Part shown: positions 18,052 to 25,475 of the stretch, in pieces | Layout: each line of letters begins with the position of its first letter | How positions within the stretch are numbered: the first letter of the stretch is position 1 | DNA from: CALMEC01 sp964628685 | Lineage (GTDB): Bacteria > Actinomycetota > Thermoleophilia > Miltoncostaeales > Miltoncostaeaceae | Length of the DNA: 64,000 bases | Reading direction: 5' to 3' | Assembly (NCBI GenBank): GCA_964628685.1 | Contig: CAZVNM010000001.1 | Coordinates: 609,448 to 673,447, forward strand | Position numbers and translations under genes: made by a program | The notes under the pieces: generated by a model | The model's input: only the letters and a program-made list of their open reading frames with translations | Databases searched by the model: none | What the model was told of the DNA's origin: nothing

Positions 18052-18114
18052 ACGCCTTCAACCACACCCCGACAAACCGCCAGTTTGCAGGTGAATATTT
18101 GGCGTCGCCCGTTG

Positions 18115-18159
18115 ACTCGTAATGAAGGGGTCCGGGGTTCGAGTCCCCGCGTCGGCTCT
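18115..18159. other. attR: 45-bp copy of the tRNA-Thr 3' end
   Basis: Exact repeat of 9021-9065 without the 5' half of the tRNA. It marks the right boundary of the element. Confidence 0.9.
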
Positions 18160-18181
18160 GGGAGGCTCCTCCCGCGGGAGA

Positions 18182-18694
18182 TCAGCCGGTCGCGCGACGC
18201 GCGGCCATGGTCTTCTCGACCCGCACCAGCGCTCGCACCAGACGGCCGCGGCGCGGGGTTGAGAGCCCACGAAGGCGGCGCAGCACGCGACCGGTCACCC
18301 GCGCGTCCTCCAGCTCGGCCACCCGAGCGCGCAGCTCGATGATCTGCATCTCGAGCGCCGCGCACCGCCGTGTCTCGGCGTCGAGCGCCGCCGCGTGCGC
18401 CGACTCGGCCCGTTCGGCCGCCTGTCGCTGGTCCTCCACCTGTGCCGCCAGCGCGTCGACGCGCGCCACGAGGTCCGCCACCGCGTCCACAGCGGGGGCC
18501 GCGTCCGTCGTCTGCGCGATGGCCGGTGAGTCCGGGGAGCACTCCGGCCACGCCCGCCGGACCTCCGACTCGGGGATGACACGCCGTCCGTCGGTGACGG
18601 TGGAGCGGATCGTGCCGCGGGCGACGCGGCTGCGGACGGCCTTCTCGGAGACGCCGACGAGTGCGGCGACCTGTGCAACGGTGAGTTCGCTCAT
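18182..18694 (-). CDS. HTH protein with coiled coil
   Basis: 170 residues, start at 18694 (MSELTVAQVAALVGVSEKAVRSRVARGTI). An N-terminal MerR-like HTH (1-50) is joined by an Ala/Pro linker to a coiled coil of about 60 residues (ADLVARVDALAAQVEDQRQAAERAESAHAAALDAETRRC...MQIIELRARVAELEDARV), then a basic tail. The layout resembles DNA-binding proteins that dimerise by a coiled coil. It lies just outside attR, so it was the original chromosomal neighbour of tRNA-Thr or a second accessory gene. Role unknown. Confidence 0.7.
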   Translation of the reverse strand: MSELTVAQVAALVGVSEKAVRSRVARGTIRSTVTDGRRVIPESEVRRAWPECSPDSPAIAQTTDAAPAVDAVADLVARVDALAAQVEDQRQAAERAESAHAAALDAETRRCAALEMQIIELRARVAELEDARVTGRVLRRLRGLSTPRRGRLVRALVRVEKTMAARRATG

Positions 18695-19304
18695 CCGTCC
18701 GACGTTCGCCCGCGGGGTGGGGAGTCCTGCCGGGACGCCGGCCGGTGCCCTGGGTCCGTGCGGCCGTACATCGCCGCCTGGTCCGTGACGTCGTACCGCA
18801 AGCCGACACCGGCCGCCCGCAGAACGGGGAATCCGATCAGACCGTGGACGCCGTAACCCAAGAATTGTCTGGAAATTTTGGGTGGGTGGGCTCTGAGCCA
18901 AGACCGCTTGGCTCGGCGGGTTCCACAGTCCGCGCCGTCCCCACCGACAACAGGAGCCCACGACAGAGGCCCGGACGACCGAGCCCAGCCCGTGCTCCCT
19001 CAGCGAGAGCAGGACGCCAGCAAGCTGACCGTGGATGCTGCAACCGGCGTAGGGGACCATTGGTAGGTACCAGCTCTCCCGTCGCACCTGCAGTCGCACC
19101 AGTTGCCGGCTGTACTCAGGCCCTGGATCACGAGGCCTCCTCCCTGGTAAGAGGGACCGACGGCTGATACCGTGTCCCCATACCACCCGGCCCCTTTTTG
19201 GGGCCGGGTTTTCTCGTTCGTGGGCAGCTTGCCGGTGGACGTTCCTGGCGGGACGCCCCGGAGCGGGACCAGCGTCAAGCTCCATAGCTGACAACCAACC
19301 CACC
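18695..19304. other. Gene-free stretch, possible small RNA region
   Basis: About 600 bases with no credible coding frame. It contains an AT-richer imperfect inverted repeat (18857-18882), a perfect 7-bp hairpin AGCCAAG-ACCG-CTTGGCT (18897-18914), and a very strong intrinsic terminator (19186-19214) pointing in the + direction with no gene in front of it. An untranslated RNA ending there is a reasonable guess. Confidence 0.35.
19186..19214 (+). terminator. Strong intrinsic terminator without an upstream gene
   Basis: Perfect 9-bp stem CCCGGCCCC / GGGGCCGGG with loop TTTTT and tail TTTTCT. It terminates + strand transcription; no + strand gene precedes it within 1 kb (the element gene ends at 18034). 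Confidence 0.8.
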
Positions 19305-19318
19305 ATGCCAAGTGGCAT
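19305..19318. promoter_or_regulatory. Palindrome in the promoter of the AlbA-type gene
   Basis: ATGCCA-AG-TGGCAT, perfect, 42 bases before the ATG at 19361; the half-site TGGCA recurs at about 19333 and next to the start codon. Suits an operator, perhaps for autoregulation since the gene product has a C-terminal winged helix. Confidence 0.45.
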
Positions 19319-19360
19319 GAGGTGGTAAGTGAGTGGCAAGATGGTTGCTAGTCTCCTGGC

Positions 19361-21136
19361 ATGACGCGCGAAGACGTGATCGACCTTGTGACACGCCTCC
19401 AGGCCGGGCTGGCCGAGGTCGGCGGGCTCGAGGCGAAACGCGCGACGCGCGACGTCCCGTCCGACATCGCAGAGGCGCTCTGTGCGTTCTCGAACACGGC
19501 CAACGGCGGAACGATCCTGCTGGGCATCGATGAGAGATCCGGCTTCGAGGTGACGGGAGTCGACGACGTCGAGCACGTCGCCAACCGCGTCGCACAGATC
19601 TGTCGCGACGAGATCGAGCCCGCACTCCAACCTGTCATCACGTCGGAGGAGATCGACGGCAGGAAGCTCATCATCGTGGATGTCTCCGAGATCATGGCAT
19701 CGACCAAACCGGCCTACGTCAAGAGCCGCGGCCTCGTGAACGGCGGGTTCTTGCGCGTCGCCGGAAGCAATCGGCGACTCGCCCAGTACGAGGTCGGGGT
19801 GATGCTCGCCAACCGCGACCAGCCACGACACGATGCGCATCCCATCGCCGAGACATCCGTTGACGACCTCGACCGCGAACTCACGGAACGACTGCTCGCA
19901 CGCATCAAGTCCAGCAGGCCCGTCCTGGCTCGCGCGGATCGGAACACACTCCTGACAAGCCTCGGAGTGGTTCACCGAACCGGCATGCTCACCCTCGCCG
20001 GGCTTCTCGCACTGGGCCGTTATCCGCAGCAGTACGTCCCACAGCTGGACATCACCTTCACGTTCTTCGCAACACCCGATCACGAGGCGCTCCCCGACGG
20101 AACCCGATTCCTCGACTCGGCATCGATCGACGGACCGATCCCGGTGATGGTCGACGAGGCCATGGCTCGCATCGGCAGAAACATGCGACGCCGCGCAGTC
20201 ATCCGCGGGAGTGGCAGGATCGATCTTCCGGACTATCCCGAGGCGGCGTTGCGCGAGGCGATCGCGAACGCGGTGATGCACCGCGATTACTCGGAGGCGT
20301 CACGCGGGACGCAGATCCGTATTCGGATGTCACCCGATCGGATCGAGATCGATAATCCAGGGGGTCTCTTCGGGCCGGTGAGCCGGGACGCACTTGAGGC
20401 GGGTGAATCCGTCTCGTCGTCCAGGAACGCGACGCTCGCCAAGCTCCTTGAGGATGTCATGACCACGGACGGACGAGCTGTCGCCGAGAACCGCGCCTCG
20501 GGTCTCCCGGCGATGCTGAAGGCCCTCCGCGATGCCCATCTCCCTCCCGCCGAGTTCATCGACGACGTGAGCCGGTTCACCGTCCGTTTCCGAAGTGGTG
20601 CCCTGGTTGATGACGAGACCCTGCAGTGGATCGCGTCCCTCGATCAGACAGGCCTCACCGACGGCCAACTCGCGGCACTCGCTCTCGTCCGCGAGGGGCG
20701 ACCGGTGAGCAACTCGCTCTACCGCGCCGCAAGCGGCTGCGATGCGGCGACCGCAACCCACGAGCTCGTCGATCTCCGCAATCGCCGCCTCATCGTTCGA
20801 ACGGGGGTCGGTCACCGTGCGACCTGGCGGTTGAATCCGGCCTTTGATCCGGATGACGAGCGCCAAGACCAGCTGCCCGGACGCCTCACGGGCGAAGGAC
20901 GGGAGCGTCAGCTCCTCAGGATCATGCAGACGGGGCCCAAGTCCCGCACGGAACTGACCGAGGCGACAGGTCTCGGTCGGCAAAGCGTGCTCAACTATCT
21001 CACCCGCCTACGTGACCGCGGACTGGTCGAACCGACAACGGAGAAGACGCGGAGTCGCGCAACGAAATGGCGACTCCGGGAGGCGAGCGATGTCCACTTC
21101 GATCAACCGCGTCTTCCGTTCGACGCAAACGAATGA
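19361..21136 (+). CDS. AlbA_2/Schlafen-type ATP-binding protein with winged helix
   Basis: 591 residues. The N-terminal AlbA_2 domain (about 15-135) shows LEAKRATRDVPSDIAEALCAFSNTANGGTILLGIDE, the family signature. A second domain (about 270-390) resembles the ATPase C-terminal helper (ALREAIANAVMHRDYSEASRGTQIRIRMSPDRIEIDNPGGLFGPV). The C-terminus is a winged helix (MQTGPKSRTELTEATGLGRQSVLNYLTRLRDRGLVEP). Such proteins are common in defence regions and next to type I R-M genes; some act as regulators, others as RNA- or DNA-directed effectors. It is convergent with hsdR with 20 bases between stops. Confidence 0.85.
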   Translation: MTREDVIDLVTRLQAGLAEVGGLEAKRATRDVPSDIAEALCAFSNTANGGTILLGIDERSGFEVTGVDDVEHVANRVAQICRDEIEPALQPVITSEEIDGRKLIIVDVSEIMASTKPAYVKSRGLVNGGFLRVAGSNRRLAQYEVGVMLANRDQPRHDAHPIAETSVDDLDRELTERLLARIKSSRPVLARADRNTLLTSLGVVHRTGMLTLAGLLALGRYPQQYVPQLDITFTFFATPDHEALPDGTRFLDSASIDGPIPVMVDEAMARIGRNMRRRAVIRGSGRIDLPDYPEAALREAIANAVMHRDYSEASRGTQIRIRMSPDRIEIDNPGGLFGPVSRDALEAGESVSSSRNATLAKLLEDVMTTDGRAVAENRASGLPAMLKALRDAHLPPAEFIDDVSRFTVRFRSGALVDDETLQWIASLDQTGLTDGQLAALALVREGRPVSNSLYRAASGCDAATATHELVDLRNRRLIVRTGVGHRATWRLNPAFDPDDERQDQLPGRLTGEGRERQLLRIMQTGPKSRTELTEATGLGRQSVLNYLTRLRDRGLVEPTTEKTRSRATKWRLREASDVHFDQPRLPFDANE

Positions 21137-21156
21137 TCAGAGGCGTCCGGACGCAC

Positions 21157-24100
21157 TCACCCCAGCCCGCTGAACCGGTCGAAGAACGCCCTCAACCGGT
21201 CCATCACCCGCTGCTTGCGCGCCTCGTGTTCCCCCTCCGGGCTGAAGCGTGACGCCGGCGGCAGCACCCGCGTGATCGCCGTCCCCGTCGTCGGCAGGTC
21301 ACCGTCCCGCAGCGCCCCCGCCACGAACGCCCGTGCGGCGTCGGCGTTCAGGTTCTCCTCGGCCACCAGCTCGTCCAGCTCCCGCTCCCGCCGCTCGGCC
21401 ACGAACCGCCGCCAGTCGTCGCGCACGTCGGGACTGGTGGACACCGACTTCACGAAGTCCATGATGAGGTCGCGCTTGTTGCGCAGGCTGTGGCTCGAGT
21501 CGACCGCCCGGCCGATCTCCATGTACACCTCCAGCTCCCGGTCGGTGCCGTCGCCCTTGGCGGCGCGGAAGCGCTCCACCAGCATCAGCACGTAGTCGAC
21601 GTTCACCTCGACCTGCTTGATGAGCTCGATCTCGAACTCCAGGTCGTCGTTGATGGGCTCGCGGTCGGCCTCGCGATCGCGCCGGCGCTCCTGCCACAGG
21701 TCCAGGTACATGCTGCGGTAGTCCTGGAACTCGCGCTCGGTCAGGATCTCGTCGCCCGTGAACTCGTCGAAGCTCATCAGGACGTTCTGCAGCCGCAGGA
21801 TCACGCCGAACAGGCGGATGAACCGACGCTCTGCCTCCTCGCCGAGGATCGCCTGGCCGGCCGGGAAGTCCTTCACCAGCTCGTCCACGTGCTCGCGGTA
21901 CTGCGCGTGGTACTCGGCGTAGGGCTTCAGCAGCACCACGCCGGCGGCGTCCCGGTTGCCGAAGAGCGCCAGGGCGTCGTTGGTCTCCTGCTCCAGGTCG
22001 CGGAACGACACGATGTTGCCGTAGGTCTTGACCGAGTTGAGGATGCGGTTGGTGCGCGAGTAGGCCTGCAGCAGCCCGTGCTGGCGAAGGCCCTTGTCCA
22101 CCCACAGCGTGTTGAGGGTGGTGGCGTCGAACCCGGTGAGGAACATGTTGACCACGATCACCATGTCCACCTCGCGGCTTCGAAGGCGCATGGCGAGGTC
22201 GCGGTAGTAGTTCTGGAAGCGGTCGGCCGACGTGTCGAAGCTGGTGGCGAACATGCGGTTGTAGTCGGCGATGGCGGCGTCCAGGAACTCGCGCGACGAC
22301 GCGTCCAGCGCGTCGGTCTCGAAGCCCTCCTCGGCCAGAAGGCCCTCCACGTCCTCGTTGGGCGCGTGGCTGAAGATGGTGGCGATCTTCAGCGGTTTGT
22401 AGACGGCGTCGGCCTCCGCGCGCTCCGTCTGCTGCCGGGCGAACTCGGCGTAGTAGCGCCGCGCCGCGTCGATGGACGCCGTGGCGAAGATGGCGTTGAA
22501 CCCCGACACCACCGCGTCACCCAGACGATATGGCGTGGTGCGCCGGGTCTTCTGGGTGAAGTGATCCAGCGTGTAGCCCACCACCTGCCGGATGCGCTCG
22601 GGCGCCAGCAGGGCGCGCTCGCGGTCGATGCCCGACACCTGCGCGTCGGTCATGCCGGCGCGCGCCCGGATGGTGTTGACGTAGTCGATGCGGAAGGGCA
22701 GCACGTTGCCGTCGCCGATGGCGTCGACGATCGTGTAGCCGTGCAGCCGATCGCCGAAGGCCTGCTCGGTGGTGCGAAGCTGCGGGTTGCCGCCCGACCC
22801 GGCGTTGGCGGCGAAGATGGGCGTGCCGGTGAAGCCGAACAGGTTGTAGCGGCGGAAGGCCTTCGTGATGGCCGTGTGCATGTCGCCGAACTGGCTGCGG
22901 TGGCACTCGTCGAAGATGATGACCACGTGGCCGTCGTAGACGGCGTGATCGCGGTGGCCGGCCACGAAGCGCGCGAGCTTCTGGATGGTGGTGATGATGA
23001 TGCGCGCGTCCGGGTCGCCCAGCTGCCGGGCCAGCACCGCGGTGGAGGTGTTGGAGTTGGCCGCGCCCTTCTGGAAGCGCTCGTACTCGCGCATGGTCTG
23101 GTAGTCGAGGTCCTTGCGGTCCACGACGAAGAGCACCTTGTCCACCGACTCCAGCCGACTCGCAAGCTGCGCCGCCTTGAAGCTGGTGAGCGTCTTTCCC
23201 GACCCCGTCGTGTGCCACACGTACCCGCCCGCCGCGCGCGTGCCCAGCCTCCGGGCGTTGGTGGACGTGACGATGCGCTGCAGGATGCGCTCCGCCGCGG
23301 CGATCTGGTACGGCCGCATCACCAGGAGCTTGCGGTCGACGTCGAACACGCAGTATCGCGTCAGCAGGTTCAGCAGCGTGTGCTTGGACAGGAACGTCTT
23401 GGTGAAGTCGACGAGGTCGGCGATGCGATGGTTGGCGGCGTCGGCCCACCACGAGGTGAACTCGAAGCTGTTGGATGTCCTCCGCCGCCGGCCGCGCCCG
23501 CGCGCGGTCTCGTCCAGGTGCCCGCGACGCGTGGTGTTGGAGTAGTACTTGGTGTGCGTGCCGTTGGAGATGACGAACAGCTGCACGTACTCGAACAGGC
23601 CCGACCCCGCCCAGAAGCTCTCGCGCTGGTACCGGTCGATCTGGTTGAAGGCCTCGCGGATGGCCACACCGCGGCGCTTCAGCTCGATGTGCACGAGGGG
23701 CAGGCCGTTCACCAGGATCGTGACGTCGTATCGCGTGGCGTGGGTGGCCGCATCGCCGTCGGTCTCGTACTGGTTCAGCACCTGCAGCCGGTTGTTGTGG
23801 ACGTGCTCCTTGTCGATCAGGCGGATGTTCTTGCTGGTGCCGTCGTCGCGCACCAGCACCTGCACGTTGTCCTCCTGGATGCGCGCGGTCTTCTCGCGGA
23901 TGCCCTCGTTGGCGCTCGCGATGCTGGTGGTGAGGAAGCGCTGCCACTCGGCGTCCGAGAACTCCACGCGGTTGAGTGCCTGCAGCTGCGCGCGCAGGTT
24001 GGCGACCAGGTCGTCCTCGCTCGTCACCCGCAGGTACCCGTACGCCTGACGCTGCAGCTGCGCGATGAGCTCGCGCTCCAGGTCGGCCTCGCTCTGGTAG

Positions 24101-24228
24101 CCGGTGTCGGTGCGCTTCGCCGGTTCGTAGGCGGCGACGACCGTGCTCTCGTCGCTGACCGCGATCGGTTCGTAGTGCGCGACGGGCGGGAGGTCCGGGT
24201 CGGATGGCGGTGGCGCGGGGTCGGTCAC
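21157..24228 (-). CDS. hsdR: Type I restriction enzyme, R subunit (HsdR)
   Basis: 1023 residues, normal for the type IC group. N-terminal PD-(D/E)XK nuclease: TRYDVTILVNGLPLVHIELKRRG (about 160-185). Then a superfamily 2 translocase with Walker A VWHTTGSGKTLTSFKAAQLA (about 335-355), DECH box (IIFDECHRSQFGD) and motif III (GFTGTPIF), and later helicase motifs MFLTGFDATTLNTLWVDK and QAYSRTNRI. The helical C-terminus contacts the methylase. It translocates DNA when HsdS/HsdM meet unmethylated sites and cuts at random distance. The ATG overlaps the hsdS stop by 4 bases, so R is last in the operon. Confidence 0.95.
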   Translation of the reverse strand: MTDPAPPPSDPDLPPVAHYEPIAVSDESTVVAAYEPAKRTDTGYQSEADLERELIAQLQRQAYGYLRVTSEDDLVANLRAQLQALNRVEFSDAEWQRFLTTSIASANEGIREKTARIQEDNVQVLVRDDGTSKNIRLIDKEHVHNNRLQVLNQYETDGDAATHATRYDVTILVNGLPLVHIELKRRGVAIREAFNQIDRYQRESFWAGSGLFEYVQLFVISNGTHTKYYSNTTRRGHLDETARGRGRRRRTSNSFEFTSWWADAANHRIADLVDFTKTFLSKHTLLNLLTRYCVFDVDRKLLVMRPYQIAAAERILQRIVTSTNARRLGTRAAGGYVWHTTGSGKTLTSFKAAQLASRLESVDKVLFVVDRKDLDYQTMREYERFQKGAANSNTSTAVLARQLGDPDARIIITTIQKLARFVAGHRDHAVYDGHVVIIFDECHRSQFGDMHTAITKAFRRYNLFGFTGTPIFAANAGSGGNPQLRTTEQAFGDRLHGYTIVDAIGDGNVLPFRIDYVNTIRARAGMTDAQVSGIDRERALLAPERIRQVVGYTLDHFTQKTRRTTPYRLGDAVVSGFNAIFATASIDAARRYYAEFARQQTERAEADAVYKPLKIATIFSHAPNEDVEGLLAEEGFETDALDASSREFLDAAIADYNRMFATSFDTSADRFQNYYRDLAMRLRSREVDMVIVVNMFLTGFDATTLNTLWVDKGLRQHGLLQAYSRTNRILNSVKTYGNIVSFRDLEQETNDALALFGNRDAAGVVLLKPYAEYHAQYREHVDELVKDFPAGQAILGEEAERRFIRLFGVILRLQNVLMSFDEFTGDEILTEREFQDYRSMYLDLWQERRRDREADREPINDDLEFEIELIKQVEVNVDYVLMLVERFRAAKGDGTDRELEVYMEIGRAVDSSHSLRNKRDLIMDFVKSVSTSPDVRDDWRRFVAERRERELDELVAEENLNADAARAFVAGALRDGDLPTTGTAITRVLPPASRFSPEGEHEARKQRVMDRLRAFFDRFSGLG

Positions 24229-25475
24229 GCGGCCGTCTTCTCCGTGAAGGTGAGGAGCCGATCGCGGTAGTGCTCGTACTGCTTGCGACGGGCGGCGAGT
24301 TCGGCGTGAAGGCCGACGAAAAGACCGCTGATGAACGCATCGAAACGATCGAGGAGTCCAGCGATGTGTGCTTGCTGGACACCAGACGGAACCGGCAGCT
24401 CAACCCGCAGGATATCCTCCTGACTGACCTTCCAGATCCCTGAGGTTTGCTTCGCAAAGCGTTCGATCTGTGCTCTTGTCCTCTGACTCTCCCACGCGTA
24501 GAACATGTAGCGCTGAGAGATCAGCTCAAGGTTGGGGCGTATTCGGATCATCGTGTCGGGGAACGCAACGGCTGCGCTGCACTCAACCATGCTCGCGCGC
24601 GCCAACCGGTCTTTCGAACCGTTGCCGCGTACGACGAGCAGATCGCCACGCTCGATGCGAAACCGACCAGCTTCGTCCTCGGTCCAAGCACCGCGCTTCT
24701 GCTCGGCAACGTCGACGACTGGCCCATTGACAGCGGTGATACGGAGGACGGGGTAGCCCGACCCATCTGGGACAGAGCGTCCGTTGGAGAGTGGCTCTCT
24801 GAGCAGATCACCCATCAAAATCCACCGGAACGCCCCCCCCCGCTCGGGGAATGTCAGTAACGCATCGCGGTAGTGGACGTACTGACGTCGCCGCGCTTCC
24901 AGCTCCGCCTTCAACTCCGCCCTCAACTCCGCCTCCAACTTCGAGAAGGTATCGAGGATACGGACGAGCTCGTGCTGCACCTCGAGCGGCGGGACCGGAA
25001 TGCGAATCCGCGCAAGGTCACGCCCCGAGAGCCGTTTCACCTTGGTTCCGGTGATGAATCGCCGCTTCTGGTCGTCGAACTGATCTGACTGGAAGAAGTA
25101 GGCGACGTACACCGGATCGAGCTCGTGCGTGTAGATGTACGCATCGCCGCTGACTGCCAGCTCGCTGTCACCGGTCCACGCGACGGCTTTACCGACGTCG
25201 TCGTCATCCTCACTCGTCGTCGCGATCACCAGAGCACCCGGCGCTGCCCGACGAAGACGAGCCGCCATCTCGGGCGTGACGAAAGAGACCGTCTCCAACA
25301 CCTGGGTGTCGTAGGTGGTGTACACCTGCCCGTAGTGGATCGCAGGAGCGCCTTCGGTCGTCAGATCCTTCTTTTGGAGGCCGTTGCCGCGCACGAACGA
25401 ACCGACCTCGCCCAGCGGACGGAACTCCACCCCCTCCGGGCACAGGCGCCGCACCAGGTCGTCGATCCGGCTCAC
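24225..25475 (-). CDS. hsdS: Type I R-M specificity subunit (HsdS) with switchable G9 tract
   Basis: 416 residues made of two halves, each a target-recognition domain (1-165 and 215-375) followed by a conserved helix (172-205 and 380-412), the usual HsdS layout. The first conserved helix carries three 4-residue repeats (EAEL-RAEL-KAEL, 181-192), exactly the type of repeat that sets spacer length in the EcoR124 family. Right after it, codons 212-215 (ERGGAF) contain nine G in a row. Both TRDs are less GC-rich than the flanking genes, a usual sign of domain exchange. HsdS chooses the bipartite sequence methylated and restricted by the complex. It overlaps hsdM and hsdR by 4 bases each. Confidence 0.95.
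   Translation of the reverse strand: MSRIDDLVRRLCPEGVEFRPLGEVGSFVRGNGLQKKDLTTEGAPAIHYGQVYTTYDTQVLETVSFVTPEMAARLRRAAPGALVIATTSEDDDDVGKAVAWTGDSELAVSGDAYIYTHELDPVYVAYFFQSDQFDDQKRRFITGTKVKRLSGRDLARIRIPVPPLEVQHELVRILDTFSKLEAELRAELKAELEARRRQYVHYRDALLTFPERGGAFRWILMGDLLREPLSNGRSVPDGSGYPVLRITAVNGPVVDVAEQKRGAWTEDEAGRFRIERGDLLVVRGNGSKDRLARASMVECSAAVAFPDTMIRIRPNLELISQRYMFYAWESQRTRAQIERFAKQTSGIWKVSQEDILRVELPVPSGVQQAHIAGLLDRFDAFISGLFVGLHAELAARRKQYEHYRDRLLTFTEKTAA
24833..24841 (-). repeat. Poly-G9 tract in hsdS between the two halves
   Basis: Nine C on the + strand (G9 in the coding strand) at codons 212-215 of 416. Losing one G brings a TGA after six codons that overlaps an in-frame ATG for the second half (TGATG; ATG at 24815-24813). 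Gaining one G also stops within about ten codons. Confidence 0.9.
24900..24935 (-). repeat. Three 12-bp repeats in hsdS coding xAEL
   Basis: Coding strand units GAGGCGGAGTTG, AGGGCGGAGTTG and AAGGCGGAGCTG (EAEL, RAEL, KAEL). They sit in the helix joining the two specificity domains. Confidence 0.85.

Larger units (their letters stand above)
9021..18159. mobile_element. Integrated phage-satellite-like element (about 9.1 kb)
   Basis: Bounded by 45-bp direct repeats (attL in tRNA-Thr, attR at 18115-18159) with paired 11-bp repeats just inside each end. Contents in order: tyrosine integrase (+), small orphan ORF (+), serine recombinase (-), small ORF (+), then a minus-strand operon of terminase large subunit, TerS-like protein, two small proteins, DUF3631 ATPase, primase-polymerase and HTH/excisionase, and finally a divergent zinc-ribbon protein (+). 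No capsid, portal, protease, tail or lysis gene is present. Replication plus packaging genes without structural genes is the signature of a satellite, or of a prophage that has lost its morphogenesis module. The right copy of the tRNA fragment is only partial. Confidence 0.85.

Noticed and set aside
18182..20281. Full 699-codon minus frame extending from the HTH protein through the AlbA gene
   Set aside because: Only the last 170 codons (from 18694) look like a real protein; the rest is antisense to the AlbA gene and non-coding DNA.
21490..24270. 926-codon + frame opposite hsdR
   Set aside because: Shadow of hsdR; no domain, biased composition.
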